Assembly (NCBI GenBank): GCA_014361195.1
Contig: JACIWA010000005.1
Coordinates: 1 to 64,000 of the forward strand
Length of the DNA: 64,000 nucleotides
DNA from: Thermoplasmatales archaeon
GTDB lineage: Archaea; Thermoplasmatota; E2; UBA202; JdFR-43
Direction: 5' to 3'
The notes under the pieces were generated by a model, which saw only the letters and a list, made by a program, of their open reading frames with translations, was not told where the DNA came from and ran no database searches. Positions 1 to 9,850 of the stretch are shown in pieces (position 1 is the stretch's first letter; the number at the start of each line of letters is the position of its first letter). The translations under genes and the position numbers were made by a program.

Positions 1-1192
1 AAATTTCAATTGCAAAAGCTCTATCATGTGATCTTGTTCCAAAGCTTTTATTCCATATTTCTTTTCCTTTCTCATCTATTTTTAAAACCCACATATCCTT
101 TCTTCCTACTGCAAATAGATCTGTAACACCTGCTAAAATATATCCATCCTTGATTTTTTTACCATCCAATAGGTGGGCAAATGGTCCTCCATATCCTTTC
201 TTCCATATTTCATTTCCTTCCTTATCTATTTTTATAACATATGCAGTTCCCCCAGGTGCATATTCAGTTCCTCCATATATTATATATCCATCTTCACCTT
301 CTGTTATAAAAGTCCTAAACTCAAACAACGGCCATCCATATGTTCTATTCCATATTTCATTTCCTCTTTTATCTATTTTAATCACCCATGAATCCAAATC
401 TCCTAGTGGTGAATAAGATCCAGTTATTCCAGAAATAAGATATCCATCTTCAGTTTCCAGAATTGAATTTCCATGCTCTATATCTCCCCCACCAAAAGTT
501 TTTTCCCATTCTAGATTCCCATCTTTATCTGTTTTTATCACTAAAATATCAGGATTATCACTATAAGCTTTTCCAACCATCGCATATCCTCCATCTTTTG
601 TTGCTATAATTTTTTTTCCATAATCCTCAGTTGGTCTTACATATGTTTTATTCCATATTTCATTTCCTTCTTTATCTATTTTAATTATCCAGTAATTAGC
701 TCCACTATATCCTCCAATAACAAATCCATCTTCAGTTTCAGCAATGCTTTCTCCCCATTCCTCCACTCGCAAATTTCTTCTAAAAGTTCTATTCCATATT
801 TCATTTCCTTCTTTATCTATTTTAACAACCCATACTTTTTCATATATTCTCCCCAGCAAAACTATTCCATCATCTGTTACAATTCCATCAACAAAGGTAG
901 AAATTGTTCCTTCAGCTCCAAATTCTTTATTCCATTCTTCATTATTTTCTTTTTTTGCTGAATTAAAAGAGTTTATAGAATTTTCCATATGAGGGTCTGC
1001 TTCTATTATATATCCTGCTCCCCTGTATAAAGCAGCATGCTCCCATCCGCTTATGATAGGTTTCATAGGCATTTCATCTGCAATTATAATGTCTCCTGGT
1101 TCAACATATGAAGTTGATAGATTTTCTCCTTTTATTGTTGAAATTGTTGTTATAAGAATTACTAATCCTACCAACACTATTTTCCCTTTCAT
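1..1192 (-). CDS. Secreted propeller-repeat protein, partial (runs off left edge)
   Basis: About 397 codons are open from an ATG at 1192 to the window edge, so the C-terminus is missing. Residues 1-22 are a signal peptide. Residues 30-70 read PGDIIIADE...GWEHAALYRGAGYIIEADP, which resembles the first half of an NlpC/P60 or YiiX papain-like fold (PGD, then H-A-x-Y-x-G, then EA). From about residue 95 the rest is repeats of 45-50 residues built on WVIKIDKEGNEIWNRTYG followed by ETEDGYIIGG, typical of beta-propeller blades in archaeal surface proteins. The matching DNA is visibly repetitive. The gene is divergent from the adenosylhomocysteinase gene. No function is assigned beyond an exported propeller protein; the papain-like match is tentative because the domain looks truncated before the propeller begins. 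Confidence 0.8.
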   Translation of the reverse strand, partial: MKGKIVLVGLVILITTISTIKGENLSTSYVEPGDIIIADEMPMKPIISGWEHAALYRGAGYIIEADPHMENSINSFNSAKKENNEEWNKEFGAEGTISTFVDGIVTDDGIVLLGRIYEKVWVVKIDKEGNEIWNRTFRRNLRVEEWGESIAETEDGFVIGGYSGANYWIIKIDKEGNEIWNKTYVRPTEDYGKKIIATKDGGYAMVGKAYSDNPDILVIKTDKDGNLEWEKTFGGGDIEHGNSILETEDGYLISGITGSYSPLGDLDSWVIKIDKRGNEIWNRTYGWPLFEFRTFITEGEDGYIIYGGTEYAPGGTAYVIKIDKEGNEIWKKGYGGPFAHLLDGKKIKDGYILAGVTDLFAVGRKDMWVLKIDEKGKEIWNKSFGTRSHDRAFAIEI

Positions 1193-1346
1193 TTTTTCAC
1201 CAATATGTAAAATTTTTTTTTATAAAACTTTCGCTCCTACTATTTGGAAGGAAATTTTACTCCTATTCATCTTTCAATAAAAATTTTTAGAGGGTGAGTT
1301 TAAAAAAAATGCTTCCATAATTTAGCCAAAATTTAGCCAATAAAAA

Positions 1347-1356
1347 TATAAATTTA
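1347..1356 (+). promoter_or_regulatory. TATA box for the ahcY-sir2 operon
   Basis: The AT-rich stretch tataaattta lies about 20-25 nt before the ATG at 1372. That spacing puts the transcription start at or very near the start codon, so the mRNA is probably leaderless. No Shine-Dalgarno is visible. Confidence 0.5.
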
Positions 1357-1371
1357 AAAATCTTTATCTGC

Positions 1372-2622
1372 ATGAAATATAAAGTGAAGGACATAAGTTT
1401 AGCAAAGGAAGGAGAGAAAATTTTTGAATGGGCTCAGCAGAATATGCCTGTTTTAAGTAGCATAAAGGAAGATTTTAAAAGAGAAAAACCTCTGAAAGGG
1501 ATAAAAATTTCCGCTTGCTTGCATGTTACAAAAGAAACCGCGGTGCTTATAATGGCATTGCGAGAAGGAGGGGCAGAGATTTCACTCTGCGGTTCAAATC
1601 CTCTTTCAACAAATGATGCAATAGCAGCATATCTTGCAAAAAAAGGAATAAATGTTTTTGCATGGCGTGGAAATCATGAAGAATATTATTGGTGCATAGA
1701 GAAAGCTCTCGAAATAAAGCCTAATATAACAATGGATGATGGAGGGGATTTAATAACAACAATACATACTAAAAGAAGAGAACTTATTAAAAATGTTATA
1801 GGAGGAACAGAAGAAACAACAACAGGAGTGAAGAGGCAAATTGCAATGGAAAAAGAAGGAGTGCTTTCCTATCCTCTTGTGGCGGTAAATGATTCTTTCA
1901 CTAAATATTTATTTGATAACAGATATGGAACTGGGCAGAGTACAATAGATGGCATCTTAAGGACAACCTCTCTTCTGCTCGCAGGAAAAAAATTTGTTGT
2001 TGCGGGCTATGGGTGGTGCGGGAGGGGGCTGGCGATGAGGGCGAGGGGGATGGGAGCTAAGGTAATTGTCTGCGAGGTGGATGAGATAAGGGCGCTTGAA
2101 GCGGTTATGGACGGGTTTGAAGTTATGCAGATGAAGGAAGCTGCTTCCATAGGAGATATATTTGTAACTGTTACTGGGAATAAGCATGTTATCAGCGGGA
2201 AGGAAATTATGAAGATGAAGGATGGGGCAATTCTCGCAAATTCAGGGCATTTTGACAATGAAATAGATGTTGAATGGCTTGAAAGGGAAAAAGTAAAGAA
2301 AGAGAAAGTGAGGGAAAATCTCGATGCATATACCCTGAAAAACGGGAAGAAAATTTATTTGCTGGCGGAAGGAAGACTTATAAATCTTGCAGGCGCAGAA
2401 GGGCATCCTCCCGAAGTGATGGACATGTCATTCTCAAATCAGGCAATGGCGGTCAAATGGTTAGTTGAAAATAAGGGAAAGCTTGAGAATAAAGTTTATA
2501 GGCTACCAGAAGAAATTGATAGAGATGTTGCAAGAAGGAAGCTGAAGACAATGGGAATAAAAATAGACAAACTTACAGAAGAACAAAAGAAATACCTCGC
2601 AAGCTGGAAAGAAGGCACATGA
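1372..2622 (+). CDS. ahcY: Adenosylhomocysteinase
   Basis: The 416-residue cytosolic enzyme hydrolyses S-adenosylhomocysteine to homocysteine and adenosine, regenerating the methyl cycle. Family signatures are clear: the substrate domain ([42 protein letters not shown]), the DDGGDL segment, the NAD-binding Rossmann loop ([20 protein letters not shown]) and the cofactor-domain motif [13 protein letters not shown]. Length fits the short archaeal/bacterial form. Some archaea use the same fold on S-inosylhomocysteine; the sequence alone does not separate the two. The start is supported by an upstream TATA box. The stop overlaps the next ATG by 4 nt (ATGA), so it is co-transcribed with the sirtuin. 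Confidence 0.95.
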   Translation: MKYKVKDISLAKEGEKIFEWAQQNMPVLSSIKEDFKREKPLKGIKISACLHVTKETAVLIMALREGGAEISLCGSNPLSTNDAIAAYLAKKGINVFAWRGNHEEYYWCIEKALEIKPNITMDDGGDLITTIHTKRRELIKNVIGGTEETTTGVKRQIAMEKEGVLSYPLVAVNDSFTKYLFDNRYGTGQSTIDGILRTTSLLLAGKKFVVAGYGWCGRGLAMRARGMGAKVIVCEVDEIRALEAVMDGFEVMQMKEAASIGDIFVTVTGNKHVISGKEIMKMKDGAILANSGHFDNEIDVEWLEREKVKKEKVRENLDAYTLKNGKKIYLLAEGRLINLAGAEGHPPEVMDMSFSNQAMAVKWLVENKGKLENKVYRLPEEIDRDVARRKLKTMGIKIDKLTEEQKKYLASWKEGT

Positions 2623-3332
2623 AGGAAGTGGCGAATGAAATAAAAAAATCAAAATTCTGCATAGCTCTTACCGGAGCAGGTATCTCAACTGAATCTGGAA
2701 TACCTGATTTTAGAAGCAAAGATGGGATATGGAGTAGATATGATATAAATGAGTATGGAACAATAGAAAGTTTTATCAGAAATCCTTCTAAGGTATGGAG
2801 GCTTTTTGAAGAAATGATTAAAAGCTTTTCTGAAGCAAAGCCAAATAAAGCCCACCTCTCTCTTGCTGAAATGGAAAGGGAAGGAATAATAAAGGCAATA
2901 ATAACCCAAAATGTAGATAATTTGCATGCAAAAGCTGGAAGCAAAAACATTATTGAATTTCATGGAAATTTTTCAATTTTGAAATGTATTAAATGCGGGA
3001 AAAAATACGAATTAGAAAAAATGGTAAGAATTTGTGAATGCGGTGGATTGGTTAAACCAAATATTATAATGTTTGGTGAGGAAATTCCTAAAGATGCAAT
3101 AGAAAAATCCTTTGAGCTTGCGGAAAAATGCGATTTAATTCTTGTAGTTGGAACAAGCTGCAGTGTTTATCCCGCTGGTTATATCCCAATTATTGCAAAA
3201 AGAAACGGGGCTAAAATTGTAGAAATAAATAAAGAAGAGACTGAAATAACCCATTTAGCGGATTATGTTTTGAGGGGTAAATGTGGAGAGATAATTTCAA
3301 AAATTTTTGAGGAAATTAAAAATTTGCATTGA
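2619..3332 (+). CDS. Sir2-family NAD-dependent protein deacylase
   Basis: The 237-residue sirtuin removes acyl groups from lysines using NAD+. Visible motifs are the NAD loop ([17 protein letters not shown]), the catalytic region [12 protein letters not shown] with FHGN (catalytic His), the FGEEIP segment, and the [12 protein letters not shown] nucleotide-binding strand. The zinc ribbon is CIKC...CECGG; its second pair is C-x-C rather than the usual C-x2-C, one residue shorter. Known archaeal relatives deacetylate the chromatin protein Alba; whether that is the target here is unknown. It overlaps ahcY by 4 nt and its 3' end runs 17 nt into the convergent GINS gene. Confidence 0.93.
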   Translation: MKEVANEIKKSKFCIALTGAGISTESGIPDFRSKDGIWSRYDINEYGTIESFIRNPSKVWRLFEEMIKSFSEAKPNKAHLSLAEMEREGIIKAIITQNVDNLHAKAGSKNIIEFHGNFSILKCIKCGKKYELEKMVRICECGGLVKPNIIMFGEEIPKDAIEKSFELAEKCDLILVVGTSCSVYPAGYIPIIAKRNGAKIVEINKEETEITHLADYVLRGKCGEIISKIFEEIKNLH

Positions 3333-3846
3333 TTTCTTCTACTGCATCCCTCTCTAATAGTAATTTAGCTATGTTATATGGCAAACATACAACATCTTCC
3401 TTGCTTAATGCATATTTTTTCATGTCATTTCCAACAAAAGGAGGGATTTCTTTTTTTATTCTTACAATCGCAAAATCTTTTTTTCTCTCAAAAATTTTTT
3501 TCCTATAATTAGTTATCACATTCAGAAGCTCTTCATAAAAAATTTTTTCCTCGTTTGTCATATTTTCTGGTATATCCTTCCCAGTTCTTGCGGAATGAAG
3601 GGCAAAGCTAACTATTTTCTTTTCTCTCCTCTCAAATATGCTCTGCAACAATCTTTTTGTATTTCTTAACTCATCTGATAAAATCATTAATTTCTGAGAA
3701 GGGTTTTCCTTCTCCTTTTCTATCCTCCTTTCAATTTCTTCTATATAGCTAATTGCCTGAGAATAAAAATCAATATCAATTTTTGTTAATGAAGAACTAT
3801 TTCTTTCCATTTCATCTATGTTGCGAAGTTTTTCGTAAGTGAGCAT
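3316..3846 (-). CDS. GINS complex protein, Gins51 type
   Basis: The 176-residue protein is a component of the replicative CMG-like helicase assembly (with MCM and GAN/Cdc45). It has the archaeal Gins51 order: an alpha-helical A domain (about residues 1-110, with IEEIERRIEKEKENPSQKLM and LHSARTG) followed by a small beta-rich B domain (about 125-175, IVRIKKEIPPFVG...YALSKEDVVCLP). No Gins23 partner is seen in the window. Some Thermoplasmata are known to use a Gins51 homotetramer, which would fit. The genes for both primase subunits lie on the same strand 3.3 kb away, separated by an oppositely oriented secreted-protein gene. Confidence 0.8.
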   Translation of the reverse strand: MLTYEKLRNIDEMERNSSSLTKIDIDFYSQAISYIEEIERRIEKEKENPSQKLMILSDELRNTKRLLQSIFERREKKIVSFALHSARTGKDIPENMTNEEKIFYEELLNVITNYRKKIFERKKDFAIVRIKKEIPPFVGNDMKKYALSKEDVVCLPYNIAKLLLERDAVEEINANF

Positions 3847-3890
3847 AATTGTAAGTAAAATCCTTATATATTAATTATTCATTTATCTTC

Positions 3891-6800
3891 ATGAAGCTCT
3901 TCATGAAACATGCGGTTATTCTTATAATCTCAATAATGATGATAATGCCCGTTTTTGCCCAAGAAAGAAATATAATTTCCGGATTTGATGGAATTAGCTG
4001 GAATAAAGTTGTTCCAGTTAAAAAAGCAACTTTTGTTAAATTTGAAGGAAATAGCTTTTTAGATGACTTTTCATATATTGCTTCAATTCCTGCCAGTGTT
4101 TTCTATGATAAAGAAACAAATAAAATTTATTCTTACCCATTGCTATTTTATGAAGATTATAATAAGGAGAAATATCTAAATTCCAGGCAGGGAATAGATT
4201 ATTTCATGGAAGACTGGATAAAATACTGCGGAAACCTGATAGCTATTAACTACATAAATGTTGAACAGGAGCCGTGGAAAGGAGAAAATACATATCACAT
4301 AAATGGCGAAGATATATATGATATATCAAGTAAAATAGCACTTCATGAATGGAGTTATAGCAATGATGTGGTGCTTGCAATAGTTGGAGAGTATAGCTAC
4401 CAGAGCAATAATAAAACAAACGGGCAAATAAACGGTAAATTCTCTCCAAAAGAAATAAAAAAGATAACAGTGCAAGGAATAAAGCAGGATAGCCTAGCCC
4501 CTCAATACAACAGCTTTTATGTTCCAGAGGGATATAAATATCTTGAAGCCAGTTTATGGTGGCCATGCGCGAGCTGGCTCCCAAATTTTATGGCGATAGC
4601 GACACTTGGCTTGCTTCAGGGTGGAATGACAATTCCTTCCGCTGACCCTGATTTGCAGTTATATTGCTACTATGATGGCGATTTCATGCAGGTTGCAGCT
4701 TCCGAGACATGGAATGTTATGTGGGGGCCCAATGAAGGCACATCTACATATATATATTCAAGTGGAATGTGGAAATGCGCAATAACAGACATACCAACAA
4801 AAAAAATTTTAAGAGACACCTATGGAACATTTTTACAGAGATTAGTTGCTTCAATTACAGGAAAAGTTCCATATTATGTTGATATCACTCTCTACCCTGG
4901 CTATGAAGTTGAATTACCTTCCTCACCCTTTATGGCGAGAAATGTAACTTTTGAATTAAGCGGGAACAGCAAGCTTGGCCTGATAATAGTTGATGAAAAT
5001 AATGTGGCAATTGCATATTCTACGCCAGAAAATGAGACAAAGCAAACCTTAAAACTTGACCAACTTGGAGAAGGAAAATACAAGGCAATTATTGTTCAAA
5101 TGAATGAATCGGGCAAGGAAATAAGCTATACCCTTAAATACTCATGGGAAAGCAAAATGAATAAAAGCACCGCAAGCTACATGGCGAATGCCGCAGAAGG
5201 CGCAATCCTTGCATCTCTGATGAACGCGCCATTGCTATATACAAAAGCAAATGAATTGCCACCCTGTGTTGAAAATGCAATTAAAAGATTAGGCGCAAGG
5301 AATATATATATTGTAAATACGGGAAATGAAATTGCTGGTGTAAAAACAAAATTAAGATTTGCAAATATTTATGAATATAATAGCTTGCAGAGCATTTATA
5401 ATGAAATAAGAAATAGGACAAAATCCAATGATATAGTCATTTCCACTCTTGATCCATGGAGCTATATGGCAACAGATGAATTAAAGCCAAGTGGAGAAAT
5501 GGAAAGCGCTCTTTTCATAGGGCCAGCGAGCTATGCATCCGCCCACCATGGGTGTCCTCTATTAATTGTTGAGATGCATGAAGAACTTTCAATGGCGGTG
5601 GTATGGCACAATGAATGGTGGAAGAAGCATTCTATAAGAGATGATGAGCCAAATGTTGCTGCAATGTATTTAACCGCAAAGCAAGCATATGAATTTTTTG
5701 AAAAAATGGGATTTGATAAGCCAGGAGAGATAGAATATATGCTAACAGTGGCGGATCAATTTGATATTGGCACACCATGGGATAGGGCATTTGTTGGGGC
5801 TGCATATCCTGGAAGAATATTTGGTTCGCCAGCTGATACAAGTTATTGGATAGCCAGAAGTGTTTTCTATCCAGCGGTTATATTTGCAAATCCCGCTTTG
5901 AATAGCGAGGGAATTATGCTGATAAATGGGAGTGTGAGCAGAAGAAAAGCAACTGGTTTACTCGAAATAATAAAACCAAGCCAGGAAGAAAAATTTGTTT
6001 ATCCTGTATTAAATTCATGGATAACCTATGCGCATAGATTCAATGAAAGAGCTAGCCAGTACTGGGGATCCAATTATACATGCGCAAGTGGGATAACTCC
6101 TTATTATGAACCATCCACACATCCTATAGACAACAATGTTCTCGCAAAATATGGAAAATATGGCTCATATTGGCCTGATTTAACTGAAAGTGAGGTTGTT
6201 CCATTTTATTTGGAAAAAGCGGGTTACAGCATTGCCTTTACAACAAATTTCTCCGCAACAATGGAAAATTTAAATCGCGGGGTGATAATGTGGATTGAAT
6301 GCACGCATGGGTGGCATGCGGATGGAGGAGCCTTAGCTTTCTGGAATCCGTATGGCATGCCTGGCTTTGCAGGAGTGAATATATCTCTCCCAACAATAGA
6401 AGAAAATCCATGGCGGGGATATGAAATTTATTTACCTGGCTACCTAGATGGCTCGACGGAAGAGCCAGATGTGCTGAGTCAGAGCAAACTATTTGGAATT
6501 GATATTGTTCCAGCAAGATTGAGTGACATACCTTTAATAAAAAATACATTTTTTGGGAGAGGAGCGGGATATGATGGAGTTATTATAACCGTTATTTTTG
6601 GGAGACTTAGGACTTGTGATTATACTGGATATGATATAGATAATGCTTTAAAGAATATTCATTCATGCGGATTTAATGCTGGCTCATGCTTGATTTCAAA
6701 TACATATCTTCATTTAGCTATTGTAAGACATGGTTCTGTATTCCAGGTTATTGATCCCTGGGAAACTTCCTGGTATTCCGCTTTTGCGGTTGAGATGTTT

Positions 6801-7142
6801 TCAAGAGATATAGCTCTCGGCAAAACTGTCGGGGAAGCTTTTTCAAACAGCATCCTTCATACTGGAATAGGATATTTAACAAAGCAATGGTGGTGGGATA
6901 TAAAGGAGAATTTGTGCTACTTTGGAGATCCAAAATTAAAAATATGGTCCCCACAATATAGATGGGAAAAGCCTCAAACTTTTGATGGAGAAAATGTTGA
7001 AGGGCATTTCTTATTTGGAGTAAAATCTTATCCAAATGAAATAATAGAAGGTAAATATGGAATTTATGTATTAATATTCATGGCAATAGTTATTGTTGCT
7101 GGAGCAATTTATGCAAGAGAAAAAATGAAGAAGATCAAATAG
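3891..7142 (+). CDS. Large secreted, membrane-anchored C25-like (gingipain-like) peptidase candidate
   Basis: The 1083-residue protein has a signal peptide (residues 1-23, ending PVFAQ) and a C-terminal membrane segment (about 1050-1075, YGIYVLIFMAIVIVAGAIYA) followed by a basic tail, so most of it is outside the cell. Residues 800-1020 resemble clan CD/C25 peptidases: a His-Gly element (C804-T-H806-G), a Ser-Cys element (GSC933), then GKTVGEAFSNS and a terminal FGDPKLKIW, which matches the usual order in gingipain-type domains. The central region is rich in Trp and Tyr and I do not recognise it. The protease call is inferred from motif order; an inactive relative is possible. A TATA-like element (cttatatatt, about 3864-3873) precedes the start. 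It sits alone between replication genes on the opposite strand. Confidence 0.6.
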   Translation: MKLFMKHAVILIISIMMIMPVFAQERNIISGFDGISWNKVVPVKKATFVKFEGNSFLDDFSYIASIPASVFYDKETNKIYSYPLLFYEDYNKEKYLNSRQGIDYFMEDWIKYCGNLIAINYINVEQEPWKGENTYHINGEDIYDISSKIALHEWSYSNDVVLAIVGEYSYQSNNKTNGQINGKFSPKEIKKITVQGIKQDSLAPQYNSFYVPEGYKYLEASLWWPCASWLPNFMAIATLGLLQGGMTIPSADPDLQLYCYYDGDFMQVAASETWNVMWGPNEGTSTYIYSSGMWKCAITDIPTKKILRDTYGTFLQRLVASITGKVPYYVDITLYPGYEVELPSSPFMARNVTFELSGNSKLGLIIVDENNVAIAYSTPENETKQTLKLDQLGEGKYKAIIVQMNESGKEISYTLKYSWESKMNKSTASYMANAAEGAILASLMNAPLLYTKANELPPCVENAIKRLGARNIYIVNTGNEIAGVKTKLRFANIYEYNSLQSIYNEIRNRTKSNDIVISTLDPWSYMATDELKPSGEMESALFIGPASYASAHHGCPLLIVEMHEELSMAVVWHNEWWKKHSIRDDEPNVAAMYLTAKQAYEFFEKMGFDKPGEIEYMLTVADQFDIGTPWDRAFVGAAYPGRIFGSPADTSYWIARSVFYPAVIFANPALNSEGIMLINGSVSRRKATGLLEIIKPSQEEKFVYPVLNSWITYAHRFNERASQYWGSNYTCASGITPYYEPSTHPIDNNVLAKYGKYGSYWPDLTESEVVPFYLEKAGYSIAFTTNFSATMENLNRGVIMWIECTHGWHADGGALAFWNPYGMPGFAGVNISLPTIEENPWRGYEIYLPGYLDGSTEEPDVLSQSKLFGIDIVPARLSDIPLIKNTFFGRGAGYDGVIITVIFGRLRTCDYTGYDIDNALKNIHSCGFNAGSCLISNTYLHLAIVRHGSVFQVIDPWETSWYSAFAVEMFSRDIALGKTVGEAFSNSILHTGIGYLTKQWWWDIKENLCYFGDPKLKIWSPQYRWEKPQTFDGENVEGHFLFGVKSYPNEIIEGKYGIYVLIFMAIVIVAGAIYAREKMKKIK

Positions 7143-7147
7143 TCAAA

Positions 7148-8269
7148 TTAAATAGTTGCAAACCCTCTAGCAATTAAAAAAACCGCAAGATATTCCGGCA
7201 ATTTTTCTTTCCCCTCTTTAATATCAAAATTATTCTCCATCATCCTTATTTTAAATGGCTTAAAAACATTTACCTCCACTTCTTCTTCACCAAAAACAAC
7301 CGCATCCCTCAATGGTTCAAAATCTTCAATTGATTCAACTTTCGCCACCCTCAGCCCGCTTTTTCCATGAAGGGAGCCGGGCAGGCGTATCAATCTTTTT
7401 ATATCAGAAGTAACTGGCTCATCCGCCCCGCTTTGCAATGAAATGAAGATTTTTTCTATTAATGGCTTGATTATTCTCTTGAAAGGAGTTGCCTGGTCAA
7501 TTTTTCCTTCTTCTATCCTCTTAATTCTTTCATCTGTTAGCAAATCATATATTTCTTCGGCGGTTTTTTTGCTCGCCCCTATATTAACCAATTCATTTAT
7601 TGCTTCCTTCTTTTCCTTTGTTTTTATTTCTTTAAAAAAATTCGCCAGGGCATTTGCAAACCTCTTTTTCCATCCTTCTTTTATATCAATTTCAATTGTT
7701 TTATCAGTAAATTTTCCTCTTGGAATAACTTTTTCCTTCAAAAAATTTTCAATTATTAATCCCCTTCCAGTAACATAATCCACAATTTCCCGCCTTTCCT
7801 GAGCACCTAACGATAAAATTCTGCTATTTTTTACATGAAAATGGTATCCCCTGCTCCCGCTGAAATATATTTCTATTTCATTCTCTGAAAAACCAAAGTC
7901 ATCTGTCAGAAAAGATAAAAGCTTAATTGCTTCTTTTTTTACTTCCTCAAGCGACTCCTCATAACTCATCTTATCCGAATTCGGGAGATGATCCGCATCT
8001 AAATCAAAAATCAAATCCGCTCCCATCCATTTTTTCTCATCCATTCTTTCCGCAGATGGATTTGAATAGTATGCGGATGAATAATAGGCATGTGCTGGAA
8101 TTTCACTTTTCAAATAATCAAGAATTTTTTCCCTTGAAGAAAAAGCAAGATGGCGGTGCATCTCCCCGCCAAAAGGAATAAAAGCATATTCCCTTCTCTC
8201 AATTCTGCTCGGAAAAATTATTTTTGGATGGATGTAATATGAAAAAAATTTTCTCTTCAGAAAATTCAT
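7148..8269 (-). CDS. priS: DNA primase small (catalytic) subunit PriS
   Basis: The 373-residue archaeo-eukaryotic primase catalytic subunit synthesises primers at replication forks. Signatures are the metal-binding motif GADLIFDLDADH (Asp89 and Asp91 form the DxD pair), the nucleotide-binding FSGSRGYHFHV, and RLPGSLHGKSGLRV near residue 315. Length is close to the family norm. It overlaps the upstream priL by 4 nt, so the two subunits are translationally coupled. Its stop is only a few bases from the convergent peptidase-like gene. Confidence 0.95.
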   Translation of the reverse strand: MNFLKRKFFSYYIHPKIIFPSRIERREYAFIPFGGEMHRHLAFSSREKILDYLKSEIPAHAYYSSAYYSNPSAERMDEKKWMGADLIFDLDADHLPNSDKMSYEESLEEVKKEAIKLLSFLTDDFGFSENEIEIYFSGSRGYHFHVKNSRILSLGAQERREIVDYVTGRGLIIENFLKEKVIPRGKFTDKTIEIDIKEGWKKRFANALANFFKEIKTKEKKEAINELVNIGASKKTAEEIYDLLTDERIKRIEEGKIDQATPFKRIIKPLIEKIFISLQSGADEPVTSDIKRLIRLPGSLHGKSGLRVAKVESIEDFEPLRDAVVFGEEEVEVNVFKPFKIRMMENNFDIKEGKEKLPEYLAVFLIARGFATI

Positions 8270-9234
8270 TTTTTCCTCCTATAATATACTAGAGGATGAA
8301 ATATTCCTTTACATTTTTCATCCGGGAAACAGAATCCCCATGTTCTTATAGTAGAGCATTTTGGCACCGCATAAACCGTGCTTGATATTTTCCCTGTTAT
8401 ATGGTGTATCTGATACAGAGCTTTCTCTTCATTGAAATCAGGGGATTTTGAAAAAAGGGCGAGTATTTCCTTTTCACTCATTCCAATCTCATTTAAAAAT
8501 GCAACAAGTGTAAATCTTGCAACATGAGGAACATTCTTGCCAGAGTTTATTGAAGAAATAACACTTGATATGCATGGAGGAAAATCTGATATGCTTTTCT
8601 CTTTTTTAAATTCTTTTTTGAAGGATATTTTATTTTTTAGCAAATTTATTTCTTCACCGAAAATTTTCTTTATTTCTGGTGGGGCATACATATATGCCAG
8701 TTCATGATAAATTTTCTTGCTTATTGCCTCCTGCAAAATTCTTGCAATTTCCTGTTTTGTAAGCTTTACATATCCTTTGCTCATCTCCCTGTTAACCAGT
8801 TTCCATTTTGAATCCCAAGTGGGAGCATATTTCAAGTAATCTGAGAAATGTATTTTTCCATCCATATGTTCTATTTTAAATTCTTTTAAAATTTCATATA
8901 TTATTTCCTCATCCTCTTCTTTCATTTTTTCATATGCTCCTTTCGCTTCTGCAAGCGCATATCTTCTCAAAGCATAATCGTTTTCAAAAGCAACCACTAT
9001 CATCCTTGCAATTGCATATGAATAAATTTCCATTTCAAAATCTATTTCATTCACCAATGGAGCATCTTTAACAATTCCTTCAATTATTGCTTGCTTTACT
9101 CTTTCCATGCCCCTTCTCCTTGCTCTTTCATATATCATATCTTCAATTATTTCTTCTATGCTTACTTCTCTATTTTTAACCCATTCTCTTGCTTCTGAAA
9201 GAAATGGATAGCGAGAAATTTTTATCAATTCCAC
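8266..9234 (-). CDS. priL: DNA primase large subunit PriL
   Basis: The 322-residue regulatory subunit of archaeal primase partners PriS. The N-terminal two thirds is helical. The C-terminal domain holds the four conserved cysteines of the PriL/Prim2 4Fe-4S cluster: PPCISSVI near residue 220, then PKCSTIRTWGFC and DEKCKGIFHPL near the end. It is the first gene of a priL-priS pair read away from the S13 gene, with which it shares a 120-bp divergent intergenic region. Confidence 0.93.
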   Translation of the reverse strand: MELIKISRYPFLSEAREWVKNREVSIEEIIEDMIYERARRRGMERVKQAIIEGIVKDAPLVNEIDFEMEIYSYAIARMIVVAFENDYALRRYALAEAKGAYEKMKEEDEEIIYEILKEFKIEHMDGKIHFSDYLKYAPTWDSKWKLVNREMSKGYVKLTKQEIARILQEAISKKIYHELAYMYAPPEIKKIFGEEINLLKNKISFKKEFKKEKSISDFPPCISSVISSINSGKNVPHVARFTLVAFLNEIGMSEKEILALFSKSPDFNEEKALYQIHHITGKISSTVYAVPKCSTIRTWGFCFPDEKCKGIFHPLVYYRRKK

Positions 9235-9324
9235 AAAAATAAAAATATTCCGCTTTTAATATTTTTTGTGTTTCATTGGAAAAAGCTGTTGAAAAAGAAT
9301 AGAAAACTGATTTAAGAGCAAATA

Positions 9325-9332
9325 TTAAATAT
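9325..9332 (+). promoter_or_regulatory. TATA box for the rpsM operon
   Basis: The sequence ttaaatat starts 30 nt before the ATG at 9355, giving a predicted start of transcription at the start codon (leaderless). The position supports 9355, not the in-frame ATG at 9337, as the true S13 start. Confidence 0.55.
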
Positions 9333-9354
9333 ACATTTGCTATTTTTATCCGCC

Positions 9355-9846
9355 ATGGCTGAAGAAAAGGAATTTAAATATATAGTTAGGATAGCAGCGA
9401 CAGATATAGACGGAAACAAACCAGTAATGTATGGACTCACAAAAATAAAGGGAATAAACTATATGGTGGCAAATGCAATCCTTTCATATACAGGAATAGA
9501 TAGAAGAAAAAGAATTGGATATCTTTCAGATAAAGAGATAGAAGAAATAAGCAATGCAATAGGAAAAATAAATGAATGGCTACCTCCTTGGATGAAAAAC
9601 AGGAGAAAGGATTTATATTCTGGAGAGGATTTGCACTTAATTGGCTCTGAAATAGATTTGATTAAGAGAGAAGATATAAACTTGCTTAAGAAGATAAGGG
9701 CTTATCGTGGAATCAGACATGAAAGAGGTTTGCCTGTAAGAGGACAAAGAACAAGGAGTCATAAAAGGACTGGTTTAACTGTTGGAGTTATAAGGAAGAA
9801 GGAATTGGCTAAGAAGAGGGAAGAAGGAAAAGAGGAAAAGAAGTGA
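9355..9846 (+). CDS. rpsM: Small ribosomal subunit protein uS13
   Basis: The 163-residue protein matches archaeal/eukaryotic S13/S18: FKYIVRIAATDIDGNKPV at the N-terminus, then helix-rich text, and the rRNA-binding GIRHERGLPVRGQRTRSHKR near the C-terminus. It binds the 30S head and contacts tRNA. I chose the ATG at 9355 because the TATA box lies 22-30 nt upstream and family members begin just before EFKYIVR. It is the first gene of the S13-S4-S11-RpoD operon; 4 nt separate it from S4. Confidence 0.96.
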   Translation: MAEEKEFKYIVRIAATDIDGNKPVMYGLTKIKGINYMVANAILSYTGIDRRKRIGYLSDKEIEEISNAIGKINEWLPPWMKNRRKDLYSGEDLHLIGSEIDLIKREDINLLKKIRAYRGIRHERGLPVRGQRTRSHKRTGLTVGVIRKKELAKKREEGKEEKK

Positions 9847-9850
9847 GAAA

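Noticed and set aside
9337-9354. Six extra codons at the start of S13
   Set aside because: They overlap the predicted transcription start region just after the TATA box, and family members start near the ATG at 9355.
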